Shown piece after piece: positions 6,614-13,800 of a stretch of 13,800 nt of DNA. The notes under the pieces are model-generated. The model was not told where the DNA came from and did not search any database. It was given only the letters and a program-made list of their open reading frames with translations. Source of the stretch: UBA4615 sp035628395. GTDB lineage: Bacteria > Pseudomonadota > Gammaproteobacteria > Burkholderiales > Burkholderiaceae_E. The DNA lies in NCBI GenBank assembly GCA_035628395.1, contig DASPJX010000051.1, forward strand, positions 1 through 13,800, written 5' to 3'. Made by a program: the position numbers and the translations under genes. Each line of letters opens with the position of its first letter. The stretch's first letter is position 1.

Positions 6614-7485
6614 TGCGAACGCTTGGATCGGTCCGGATGGCCGCGCGAGGCGGCGGACGTCGTTGTTGTCGTATTGGGTCGCGTCGCGGAGGCCGGACGC
6701 GGCGCCGTGCCCGGCCGGGCCGCGGTCAGCGCCGCCTTGTCGAGCGCGCCGGGGGCGCGGATCGCGAAGCCGTTCGGATAGCGCAGGTCGACGGCCACCA
6801 CCTCCCGGTTCAGGCGCGAGCGTACCGCGCCGTGCATCGCGACCCAGCGCGCGACGCGTTCGGCGAGCGGCATGCCCTGGTCGCGTCCGAGCAGCAGCGT
6901 CGTGCCGTCGTCGAGGCGCGCGCTCCAGGCCCAGCGCGACGACAGCGCGACCGCCTGCGGCACCAGCGACAGCGGCGCGAGCAGGTCGCGCAGCTCGGTC
7001 CAGCGGCGCGCGACCTCGCCCTCGCTGCCGGGCGGGCCGGAGAACTCGAGCAGCTCGCCGTCGGCCTCGGCCTCGGCGACGTTGGCGACGAACAGCTCGC
7101 CCTGGCGGTTGACGATCCGGCCGTCGGCCCACACCGCGAGCGGCCGGTGCTCCTCGATCGCGACGCGCAGCGTGTTCGGCCAGATCCGGCGCACCTGCGC
7201 GCGCCGCACCCAGGGCACCGACTCGAACTGCTCGCGCACCGAATCGAGGTTCACCGTGAAGAAGGTGCCCGCCGGACGCACGGCGCCCGAGGCGCGCAGC
7301 GTCGCGCGGCTCACGTGCTGCAGCGGGCGCTCGTCGGAGGCCGGCTCGACGACGACCGCGCGCAGCGTGAACGCCGGGCGATGCACCGTCCACGACGTCG
7401 CGCCCGCGAGCAGCGCGATCGCCGCCACCGCGGTCAGCCCGTTGGCGACCGCGTTCAACAGCCGGACGTCGTGCCAGGGGTTCAC
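6610..7485 (-). CDS. ftsQ: Cell division protein FtsQ
   Basis: FtsQ is a bitopic inner-membrane protein that joins FtsB and FtsL and links early and late divisome proteins. The protein has 291 aa from a GTG (7483-7485) that overlaps the ddl stop as GTGA. A short cytoplasmic start (MNPWHDVRLLN) is followed by one membrane helix (about 12-32). A POTRA domain runs about 38-110 (AFTLRAVVVEP, FFTVNLDSVREQFESVPWVR, IWPNTLRVAIEEHRPLAVW), then the beta domain ends with AVDLRYPNGFAIR (231-243). Residues about 247-291 are an Ala/Pro/Thr/Ser/Arg-rich tail with five consecutive Thr, unlike the compact end expected of many relatives. The same frame stays open upstream through ddl because of the ddl frameshift; the true start is the GTG, judged by family length and the overlap pattern. 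Confidence 0.95.
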   Translation of the reverse strand: MNPWHDVRLLNAVANGLTAVAAIALLAGATSWTVHRPAFTLRAVVVEPASDERPLQHVSRATLRASGAVRPAGTFFTVNLDSVREQFESVPWVRRAQVRRIWPNTLRVAIEEHRPLAVWADGRIVNRQGELFVANVAEAEADGELLEFSGPPGSEGEVARRWTELRDLLAPLSLVPQAVALSSRWAWSARLDDGTTLLLGRDQGMPLAERVARWVAMHGAVRSRLNREVVAVDLRYPNGFAIRAPGALDKAALTAARPGTAPRPASATRPNTTTTTSAASRGHPDRSKRSQ

Positions 7486-8421
7486 TTGGGCGCCCCCGCC
7501 TTCAGCCGCGCGGTCTCGAGGATCCGCACGCACAGGTCCTCGTACGAGATGCCCTCGGCCTTGGCGGCCATCGGCACCAGCGAGTGCCCGGTCATGCCCG
7601 GCGAGGTGTTGATCTCGAGCAGGAAGGGCTCGTCGTCCGAGCGGCGCAGCATCACGTCGGCGCGCGCCCAGCCCTCGCAGCCGAGCGCGTGGAACGACGC
7701 GAGCGCGATCGAGCGGATCCGCTCGGCGAGCGCGGGCGGCAGGTCGGCCGGGCACTCGTAGCGGGTGTCGTCGCGGAAGTACTTGTTCTGGTAGTCGTAG
7801 TTGCCGGCCGGCGCCACGATCTCGATGACCGGCAGCGCGCGCGCGCCCTGGCCGGTGCCGATCAGCGCCACCGTGAGCTCGCGGCCGTCGACGAACTGCT
7901 CGCACAGCACGTCGTCGTCGTGCCGTCGCGCGATCCGGTAGGCGGCCTCGCACTGCGACTCGTCGACGACCTTCGTGAAGCCGATCGTCGAGCCCTCGCG
8001 CGACGGCTTGACCGCGAGCGGGAGGCCGAAGTTGCGCGCCGCGGCGAGCACGTCGGCGCCCGAGCGCGCGAGCGCGAAGCCGGGCGTCGGCAGCCCGTGC
8101 GTCTGCCAGATCCGCTTCGTGTAGACCTTGTCCATCGCGATCGCGGACGCCATCACGCCGGAGCCGGTGTACGGGACGCCGAGCAGCTCGAGCGCGCCCT
8201 GCACCGTGCCGTCCTCGCCGAAGCGCCCGTGCAGCGCGATGAACGCGCGCGCGAAGCCCTCGCGCCGCAGCTCGTCCATCGACCGCTCCGCCGGATCGAA
8301 CGCGTGCGCGTCGACGCCGCGCGCGCAGCGCGGCGAGCACGCCGGCGCCCGACATCAGCGACACCTCGCGCTCCGCGGAGCGCCCGCCGGTCAGCACCGC
8401 GACCTTGCCGAAATCAGCCAT
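7482..8421 (-). CDS. ddl: D-alanine--D-alanine ligase, interrupted by a frameshift
   Basis: Ddl makes the D-Ala-D-Ala dipeptide that MurF adds to the peptidoglycan precursor. The N-terminus (ATG 8419-8421, AGGAG 7 nt upstream) reads KVAVLTGGRSAEREVSLMSG to about residue 34. The rest lies in another frame, from GVDAHAFDPAERSMDEL onward. The switch falls in an alternating CG run (8316-8328). Restoring two bases gives about 313 aa, normal for the family, and aligns LRARGVDA with the E. coli LREGGIDA. The ATP-grasp motifs downstream are intact: ALHGRFGEDGTVQG, REGSTIGFTKV, NYDYQNKYF, CEGWARADVMLRR and EINTSPGMTGHSLVP. A sequencing or assembly error is the likeliest cause, because the rest is well conserved and the gene is normally needed; a real lesion or recoding cannot be excluded. 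It overlaps murC by 8 nt and ftsQ by 4 nt. Confidence 0.88.
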
Positions 8422-9823
8422 TCGCGAGCTCCTGCGTGCGGGCGGGCACCGCCCCGATCGAGCCGGCGCCCATCGTCACCACGACGTCGCCGTCGCGGAC
8501 CGTGTCGAGGATCGTCTCGGCCAGCGTCCCGACGTCCTCGACGAACACCGGCTCGACCTTGCCCGCCACCCGCACCGCGCGCGCGAGCGTGCGGCCGTCG
8601 GCCGCGACGATCGGCGCCTCGCCGGCCGAGTAGACCTCGGCGAGCAGCAGCGCGTCGGCCGAGGACAGCACCTTGACGAAGTCCTCGAACAGGTCGCGCG
8701 TGCGGGTGTAGCGGTGCGGCTGGAACGCGAGCACCAGGCGGCGGCCCGGGAACGCGCCGCGGGCGGCGGCGATGGTGGCCGCCATCTCGGCCGGGTGGTG
8801 GCCGTAGTCGTCGACCAGCGTGAAGCGTCCGCCGCCGTGGGCGGCGGGCACCGGCAGGTCGTCCCAGCGCTGGAAGCGCCGGCCCACGCCGCGGAAGCCC
8901 GCGAGCGCCTCGAGCATCGCGTCGTCGGGCACGCCGAGCTCGTCGGCCACCGCGATCGCGGCGAGCGCGTTCTGCACGTTGTGCAGGCCCGGCAGGTTGA
9001 CGACGACGTCGAGCGGGCGGCGGCCCGTGCCGTCGGCGCGGTGCAGCGCGAAGCGCATGCGACCGCCGTCGGCGTGCGGCTCGACCGCGCGGACCTGCGC
9101 CTCGGGCGCGAAGCCGTAGGTGATCGTCGGCTTCGAGACGAACGGCATGATCTCGCGCACGTGCACGTCGTCGGCGCACAGCACCGCGGCGCCGTAGAAC
9201 GGCAGGCGCTGCGTGAACTCGACGAAGGCCTGCCGCAGCCGCGCGAAGTCGTGGCCGTAGGTCTCCATGTGGTCGGCGTCGATGTTCGTGATCACCGCGA
9301 TCATCGGCACCAGGTTCAGGAACGAGCCGTCCGACTCGTCGGCCTCGACGACGATGTAGTCGCCGCCGCCGAGCCGCGCGTTCGCGCCGGCGCTCTCGAG
9401 CCGGCCGCCGATCACGAAGGTCGGGTCGAGCCCGCCGGCGGCGAGGATCGAGGCGACCAGGCTCGTGGTCGTCGTCTTGCCGTGCGTGCCGGCGATCGCG
9501 ATGCCCTGCTTGAGCTTCATCAGCTCGGCGAGCATCAGCGCGCGCGGCACGACCGGCACGCGCGCCGCGCGCGCGGCGGTGACCTCGGGGTTGTCGCCGC
9601 GCACCGCCGTCGAGGTGACGATGCAGTCGGCGCCGGCGACGTGGCCGGCGTCGTGGCCGCGGCGCACGACCGCGCCCAGCCCGGCGAGCCGGCGCGTCGC
9701 GGCGTTGTCGGCCGTGTCGGAGCCGCTGACCCGGTATCCGAGGTTCAGCAGCACCTCGGCGATGCCGCTCATGCCCGAGCCGCCGATGCCGACGAAGTGG
9801 ATGTGCTTGACCTTGTGCTTCAT
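8414..9823 (-). CDS. murC: UDP-N-acetylmuramate--L-alanine ligase MurC
   Basis: MurC adds L-Ala to UDP-MurNAc with ATP, the first amino acid step of the stem peptide, in the cytosol. The 469-aa length is normal. The N-terminal Rossmann domain has HFVGIGGSGMSGIAEVL (9-25). The ATP loop is AGTHGKTTTT (111-120, Lys116). VVEADESDGSFL (158-169) and ITNIDADHMETYG (178-190) are central-domain motifs. LPGLHNVQNALAAIAVA (278-294) and VDDYGHHPAEM (337-347) mark the C-terminal ligase domain. No key residue is missing. The ATG (9821-9823) overlaps the murG stop as ATGA. The 3' end overlaps ddl by 8 nt and carries the ddl ribosome site. Confidence 0.98.
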   Translation of the reverse strand: MKHKVKHIHFVGIGGSGMSGIAEVLLNLGYRVSGSDTADNAATRRLAGLGAVVRRGHDAGHVAGADCIVTSTAVRGDNPEVTAARAARVPVVPRALMLAELMKLKQGIAIAGTHGKTTTTSLVASILAAGGLDPTFVIGGRLESAGANARLGGGDYIVVEADESDGSFLNLVPMIAVITNIDADHMETYGHDFARLRQAFVEFTQRLPFYGAAVLCADDVHVREIMPFVSKPTITYGFAPEAQVRAVEPHADGGRMRFALHRADGTGRRPLDVVVNLPGLHNVQNALAAIAVADELGVPDDAMLEALAGFRGVGRRFQRWDDLPVPAAHGGGRFTLVDDYGHHPAEMAATIAAARGAFPGRRLVLAFQPHRYTRTRDLFEDFVKVLSSADALLLAEVYSAGEAPIVAADGRTLARAVRVAGKVEPVFVEDVGTLAETILDTVRDGDVVVTMGAGSIGAVPARTQELANG

Positions 9824-10893
9824 GGGGCGGTTCGGCGGGCGATCGCCTCGCAGACGTCGGCGACCTGCGCGGTCGCGTCGGGGCGGGCGAGCGATCGGGC
9901 GCGCATCGCGTACGCGAGCAGCCGGGCGCGATCGAGCCCGGCGAGCGTGTCCGCGAGGCGCGCCGCGGTGAGTTCGGACTGCGGCACCAGCAGCGCGGCG
10001 TCGCGCTCGGCCAGGAACCGCGCGTTGGTGGTCTGGTGGTCGTCGACCGCGTGCGGGAACGGCACCATCAGGCTGGCGACGCCGGCCGCGGCGACCTCGG
10101 CCACCGTCATCGCGCCGGCCCGGCAGATCACCAGGTCGGCGCGCGCGTAGGCGTCGGCCATGTCGTCGATGAACTCGACCGCCTGCGCGTCGACGCCGGC
10201 GTCGCGGTAGGCGGCCTGCAGGTCGGCGAGGTGGCGGCGGCCGCTCTGGTGGACGACCCGCGGGCGGGTCGCCTCGGGCAGCCACGCGAGCGCCTGCGGC
10301 ACGACCGCGTTCAGCGCCTGCGCGCCGAGGCTGCCGCCGACGACCAGCAGCCGCAGCGGGCCCTCTCGCCCGGCGTAGCGCGTCTCGGGCGGCGGCAGCG
10401 CGGCGACGTCCTCGCGCACCGGGTTGCCGCTCCACTGCGCGCCGGAGAGCGCGTCGGGGAACGCGACGAGCACCCGGTCGGCGAGGCGCGCGAGCACCCG
10501 GTTGGTCAGCCCGGCGACCGAGTTCTGCTCGTGCACGACCAGCGGCGCGCCGACGAGCGCGGCCATCATGCCGCCGGGGAACGCGACGTAGCCGCCCATG
10601 CCGAGCACGACCGACGGCCTCGTCGCGCGCAGCGCGCGCAGGCTCTGCCAGAACGCGCGCAGCAGCTCGAGCGGCAGCGTCGCCGTGCGCAGCAGCCCCT
10701 TGCCGCGCACGCCGCCCATCCGCACCCACTGCATCGGGATGCCGTGGCGCGGCACGAGCGTCGCCTCCATGCCGCCCGGGTTGCCGAGCCAGACGACGTT
10801 CCAGGAGCGCGCGCGCATCGCGTCGGCGACGGCCAGCCCGGGGAACACGTGCCCGCCGGTGCCGCCGGCCATGATCAGGATGGTCCGGGTCAC
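9820..10893 (-). CDS. murG: UDP-GlcNAc:lipid I N-acetylglucosaminyltransferase MurG
   Basis: MurG is the GT-B glycosyltransferase that converts lipid I to lipid II on the inner face of the cytoplasmic membrane. The protein has 357 aa from a GTG (10891-10893) that overlaps the ftsW stop as GTGA. Glycine loops are MAGGTGGHVFPGLAVA (8-23) and LLVVGGSLGAQALN (182-195), with VVHEQNSVAGLTNR (119-132) between the lobes. The UDP-GlcNAc site motif is ICRAGAMTVAEVAAAG (256-271), with Glu267 in the position that binds the ribose, followed by PHAVDDHQTTNA (280-291). The set is complete and the length is usual. Its place between ftsW and murC is the standard order. Confidence 0.98.
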   Translation of the reverse strand: MTRTILIMAGGTGGHVFPGLAVADAMRARSWNVVWLGNPGGMEATLVPRHGIPMQWVRMGGVRGKGLLRTATLPLELLRAFWQSLRALRATRPSVVLGMGGYVAFPGGMMAALVGAPLVVHEQNSVAGLTNRVLARLADRVLVAFPDALSGAQWSGNPVREDVAALPPPETRYAGREGPLRLLVVGGSLGAQALNAVVPQALAWLPEATRPRVVHQSGRRHLADLQAAYRDAGVDAQAVEFIDDMADAYARADLVICRAGAMTVAEVAAAGVASLMVPFPHAVDDHQTTNARFLAERDAALLVPQSELTAARLADTLAGLDRARLLAYAMRARSLARPDATAQVADVCEAIARRTAP

Positions 10894-12086
10894 GCGGCCC
10901 CCCGCATCATCCGCCGCGTCTCGAAGTCGATCCGCAGCACGATCGCGATCGCCACGCAGTTGACCATGATCCCGGAGCCGCCGTAGCTCATCAGCGGCAG
11001 CGTCAGGCCCTTGGTCGGCAGCAGGCCGAGGTTCACGCCCATGTTGATGAAGCCCTGCACGCCGATCCACAGGCCGACGCCCTGCGAGACGAGCCCGGCG
11101 AAGTGGCGGTCGACCGCGATCGCCTGGCGGCCGATCTCGAAGCAGCGGCGCACGAGCCAGAAGAACAGCACGATCACCGTCATCACGCCGAGCAGCCCGA
11201 GCTCCTCGCCGATCACCGCGAGCAGGAAGTCGGTGTGCGCCTCGGGCAGGTAGTGCCACTTCTCGACGCTGCCGCCGAGCCCGACGCCCAGCCACTCGCC
11301 GCGCCCGAACGCGATCAGCGAGTGCGACAGCTGGTAGCCCTTGCCGAGCGCGTTCTTCTCGTCGAACGGGTCGAGGTACGCGAAGATCCGCTCGCGCCGC
11401 CACGGCGAGGCCCAGATCAGCGCGAGGAAGGTCATCGTCATCGTCAGCGACAGACCGGCGAAGAGCTTGACGCTGACGCCGCCCAGGAACAGCAGGCCCA
11501 TCGCGACCGCGGCGATCACCATGAACGCGCCGAGGTCGGGCTCGAGCAGCAGCAGCAGGCCGATCAGCGCCATCACGACCGCCATCGGCGCGAAGCCCTT
11601 GCGCAGCTCGTGCATCGAATCCTGCTTGCGCACCGCGTAGTCGGCCGCGTACAGGATCACGAAGAGCTTCATCAGCTCGGACGGCTGCAGGTTGATCACG
11701 CCGAACGAGATCCAGCGCCGGGCGCCGAGCACGACCTTGCCGATGCCCGGCACCAGCACGAGCACGAGCAGCACCAGCCCGCCGGCGAACAGCCAGGGGG
11801 AGAGCTTCTGCCAGCGCGCCACCGGGATCGCGAAGGCGAAGAGCGCGCAGCCGAAGCCGACCGCGAGCGCGAACCCGTGGCGGAACAGGTGGTGCGTGGT
11901 GCGCAGCGACGCGAAGCGGGCCGAGTCGGGCAGCGCGATCGACGCCGAGTACACCATCACCAGGCCGAACAGCAGCAGCAGGACCGACACCCACAGCAGC
12001 GGGACGTCGAACTCGCGCACGACGCCGGCGGCCGCGGTGCGGGCGCTGCGGGAGCCGGCGGGACGGGGCAGGCGCAGGCTCAGCAC
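10890..12086 (-). CDS. ftsW: Septal peptidoglycan polymerase FtsW (SEDS family)
   Basis: FtsW is the SEDS glycosyltransferase that, with FtsI, polymerises lipid II at the septum. The protein has 398 aa and about ten membrane helices. The start GTG (12084-12086) has GGAGGA 9 nt upstream and lies inside the end of murD (7-nt overlap). A cytoplasmic Arg-rich start (1-25) precedes VREFDVPLLWVSVLLLLFGL. Family motifs include VLGARRWISFGVINLQPSEL (from 119), LLLEPDLGAFMV (179-190), GYQLSHSLIAFGRGEWLGVG (250-269), PEAHTDFLLAVIGEELG (281-297) with the catalytic Asp286, and PLMSYGGSGIMVN (364-376). The large catalytic loop is present. FtsW rather than RodA is supported by position between murD and murG. 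Confidence 0.97.
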   Translation of the reverse strand: MLSLRLPRPAGSRSARTAAAGVVREFDVPLLWVSVLLLLFGLVMVYSASIALPDSARFASLRTTHHLFRHGFALAVGFGCALFAFAIPVARWQKLSPWLFAGGLVLLVLVLVPGIGKVVLGARRWISFGVINLQPSELMKLFVILYAADYAVRKQDSMHELRKGFAPMAVVMALIGLLLLLEPDLGAFMVIAAVAMGLLFLGGVSVKLFAGLSLTMTMTFLALIWASPWRRERIFAYLDPFDEKNALGKGYQLSHSLIAFGRGEWLGVGLGGSVEKWHYLPEAHTDFLLAVIGEELGLLGVMTVIVLFFWLVRRCFEIGRQAIAVDRHFAGLVSQGVGLWIGVQGFINMGVNLGLLPTKGLTLPLMSYGGSGIMVNCVAIAIVLRIDFETRRMMRGAA

Positions 12087-13800
12087 GGTTGCCCGTCCTC
12101 CTCGGCGACGCGTCGCACCGCGCCGACGAACACCTCGGCGCGGTGGCCGTAGTTGCGGAACATGTCGAAGCTCGCGCAGGCCGGCGACAGCAGCACCGCC
12201 TGCCCCGCCCGCACGGTGCGCGACGCGAGCGAGACCGCGTCCTCGAGCGTCGCGCAGTCGTGCATCGGCACGCCGGTCGCCTCGAGCGCCGCGCGGATCG
12301 CCGGCGCGTCGCGGCCGATCAGCATCACCGCCGCCGCGTGGCGCGCCACCGCGGGCGCGAGCGGCGAGAAGTCCTGGCCCTTGCCGTCGCCGCCGGCGAT
12401 CAGCACCGCCGGCTTGCCCAGGCCCGACAGCGCGGCGACGGTCGCCCCGACGTTGGTGCCCTTGCTGTCGTCGTACCACTCGATGTCGCGGATCACCGCG
12501 ACGAGCTCGCAGCGGTGCGGCTCGCCCTCGAAGGTCCGCAGCCCGTGCAGCATCGCCGCCATCGGCACGCCGACGGCCCGCGCGAGCGCGAGCGCGGCGA
12601 GCGCGTTCGCCTGGTTGTGCGCGCCGCGGATGCGCAGCGCGTCGGCCGGCATCAGCCGCTTGAGGCGGACCGGCGCGTCGTCGCGCCGGCGCCGGCCCGC
12701 GGGCGCGGCGTCGTCGTCGCGGACCGCCTCGACGAGCCACGCGAGCCCGCCGTCGCGCACCACGCCGTAGGCCGGCGCCGAGACCGGCGCGTCGAGCCCG
12801 AACGACGCGACGGCGCGCGCGGCCTCGATCGCCGCCCTCTCCTCGGCCGCGGCCTTCGCGGCGCGGGCGGCGGCGCGGCGCGCGGCGAGCCGCTCGGCCT
12901 TCGACAGCCGCTCGTCCTCGGCCGGATCGGCCTGCGCGGGCGCGTCCGACGGATCGGCCAGCGTCGCGCCGGGCACGGTGAGCGGATCGTCGCGGTTGAA
13001 CACGCAGACCGTGCCGGGCGCGTAGATCCGCTGCTTCGCCGCGAGGTAGCCCGGCATCGAGCCGTGCCAGTCGAGGTGGTCCTGCGTCAGGTTGAGCACC
13101 GTCGCCGCGTCGGCGGCGAAGCTCTCGGACAGCGCGAGCTGGTAGCTCGCCAGCTCCAGCACCCAGACCTGCGGCAGGTCGTCGTGCTCGATCGCCTCGC
13201 GCAGCGCGTCGAGCGCCGCCGGGCTGATGTTGCCGGCGACCGCCACCCGCAGCCCGGCCTGGCGGCACAGGTGGCCGACCAGCCGGGTCGTCGTCGTCTT
13301 GCCGTTGGTGCCGGTGATCGCGACCAGTCGGCCTTCGTGGCCCGTGGCGCGCAGCCGCGCGAACTCGCGCGCGAAGAACTCGAGCTCGCCCCACACCGGG
13401 ATGCCGGCGGCGACGGCGGCGTCGTGCAGCGGCGCGGCCGCGCCGACGAGCGGCGAGAGCCCCTGGCTCCAGCCGACGAGGTCGACGTCCGCGAGCAGCG
13501 CGGCGTCGAATCCGCCGCCGACGAAGCGCGCGTCCGGGCAGGCGGCGCGCAGCGCGTCGAGCTGCGGGGGCGTCTCGCGGCTGTCGGCCACCGTCACGGT
13601 CGCGCCGCGCAGCGTCGCCCACCGGGCGATCGCGAGGCCCGACTCGCCGAGGCCGGCGACCAGCACGCGCCGGCCGCCGAGCGCGGCGCGCGCCTCGGCC
13701 CGCGCGATCGCCTCGGCGCGCGCCTCGGCGTCGAGCCGCGCGCGCTCGGCCTCGCGCTCGGCGCGCTCGGCGGCCTCGCGCTCGGCGGCCGGGTCGCGGC
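12080..13800 (-). CDS. murD: UDP-N-acetylmuramoyl-L-alanine--D-glutamate ligase MurD (5' end outside window)
   Basis: MurD adds D-Glu to UDP-MurNAc-L-Ala with ATP. Numbering from the in-frame GTG at 13666 gives 528 residues: LVAGLGESGLAIARW (2-16), the ATP loop AITGTNGKTTTT (116-127, Lys123), LNLTQDHLDWHG (191-202), Lys211 (the usual carbamylated lysine), GAHNQANALAALALA (348-362), YDDSKGTNVGAT (398-409) and LLSPACASFDMF (492-503). The frame stays open from 13667 to the right edge, encoding an Ala/Arg/Glu-rich helix that runs straight into GGRRVLVAGLGES. It has no ATG, GTG or TTG, and the GTG at 13666 has no ribosome site, so the true start is probably beyond the window. Residues 238-287 are a second Ala/Arg/Glu-rich insertion. 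SQG (67-69) and ELASYQ (171-176) deviate from the usual SPG and ELSSFQ. MurD identity is secure; the start is not. Confidence 0.93.
   Translation of the reverse strand, partial: RDPAAEREAAERAEREAERARLDAEARAEAIARAEARAALGGRRVLVAGLGESGLAIARWATLRGATVTVADSRETPPQLDALRAACPDARFVGGGFDAALLADVDLVGWSQGLSPLVGAAAPLHDAAVAAGIPVWGELEFFAREFARLRATGHEGRLVAITGTNGKTTTTRLVGHLCRQAGLRVAVAGNISPAALDALREAIEHDDLPQVWVLELASYQLALSESFAADAATVLNLTQDHLDWHGSMPGYLAAKQRIYAPGTVCVFNRDDPLTVPGATLADPSDAPAQADPAEDERLSKAERLAARRAAARAAKAAAEERAAIEAARAVASFGLDAPVSAPAYGVVRDGGLAWLVEAVRDDDAAPAGRRRRDDAPVRLKRLMPADALRIRGAHNQANALAALALARAVGVPMAAMLHGLRTFEGEPHRCELVAVIRDIEWYDDSKGTNVGATVAALSGLGKPAVLIAGGDGKGQDFSPLAPAVARHAAAVMLIGRDAPAIRAALEATGVPMHDCATLEDAVSLASRTVRAGQAVLLSPACASFDMFRNYGHRAEVFVGAVRRVAEEDGQPC
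13741..13800 (-). repeat. Degenerate 24-bp tandem repeat in the 5' part of the murD frame
   Basis: The 14-nt string CCTCGCGCTCGGCG occurs at 13750-13763 and again at 13774-13787, a period of 24 bp or eight codons. Variants of GCGCTCGG fill the space between. In the murD frame this encodes alternating Ala, Glu and Arg (AEREAAER-type units), which should form a charged helix. Such repeats can change copy number by slippage. Confidence 0.5.

Noticed and set aside
8368..8383. Perfect 16-bp palindrome GCGCTCCGCGGAGCGC
   Set aside because: It encodes the conserved RSAER of Ddl with preferred codons, so codon choice explains it better than a binding site.
6610..8421. A 603-aa Ddl-FtsQ fusion protein
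   Set aside because: Only 34 residues at the start match Ddl in this frame, and the middle is Arg/Ala-rich noise, while the true Ddl body is in another frame. The fusion is an artefact of the frameshift in ddl.
8405..10150. Large plus-strand open frame antisense to murC and part of murG
   Set aside because: murC and murG carry complete catalytic motifs on the minus strand. The antisense frame shows no domain and no start context.
10890..13622. A 910-codon minus-strand frame suggesting a murD-ftsW fusion
   Set aside because: Upstream of the ftsW GTG this frame is out of register with MurD and translates to Arg/Gly-rich noise. MurD has its own frame, ending 7 nt into ftsW.

Overview
This window is a core chromosomal block from a very GC-rich bacterium, most likely a betaproteobacterium of the order Burkholderiales; the genus cannot be fixed from this sequence. 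The evidence is gene order and protein style. The window holds the downstream half of the division and cell wall (dcw) cluster: murD-ftsW-murG-murC-ddl-ftsQ-ftsA-ftsZ. It continues into a Prx5-type peroxiredoxin, lpxC, a two-helix membrane micro-protein, a convergent DUF721/DciA gene and a divergent secA. A peroxiredoxin between ftsZ and lpxC, and DUF721 next to secA, are familiar betaproteobacterial arrangements, and FtsQ, FtsZ and MurD read like Burkholderiales proteins.

Layout, right to left in the direction of transcription (minus strand). murD enters from the right edge, with its 5' end outside the window. Every junction from murD to ftsA overlaps: 7 nt, GTGA, ATGA, 8 nt, GTGA, ATGA. This implies one polycistronic message with translational coupling. 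ftsA and ftsZ are separated by 72 nt, and an 11-bp RNA stem spans the ftsA stop codon. ftsZ is followed by 338 nt without a gene but with several inverted repeats, including a 14-bp-arm hairpin, and a -10-like box for the next unit. That unit is peroxiredoxin, lpxC and a 59-aa two-transmembrane protein whose ribosome site overlaps the lpxC stop. dciA, on the plus strand, converges on this unit with 18 nt between stop codons. dciA and secA (minus strand, running off the left edge) diverge from a 217-bp GC-rich spacer.

Function. MurC, MurD, Ddl and MurG make and assemble the peptidoglycan precursor up to lipid II. FtsW polymerises it at the septum. FtsQ, FtsA and FtsZ build and anchor the divisome. 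LpxC commits flux to lipid A, SecA drives protein export, and DciA-family proteins serve replicative helicase loading. The window therefore links envelope synthesis, division, export and replication.

I see no phage, transposon, CRISPR, tRNA, rRNA or defence system, and nothing that amounts to a wholly new system. The points worth a second look are: a frameshift in ddl at a CG-dinucleotide run; a MurD with Ala/Arg/Glu-rich extra segments at its N-terminus and in its central domain; Lys in place of Gly in the FtsZ GTP-binding signature; the ftsA-ftsZ hairpin; the micro-protein behind lpxC; and a sharp composition change inside secA.
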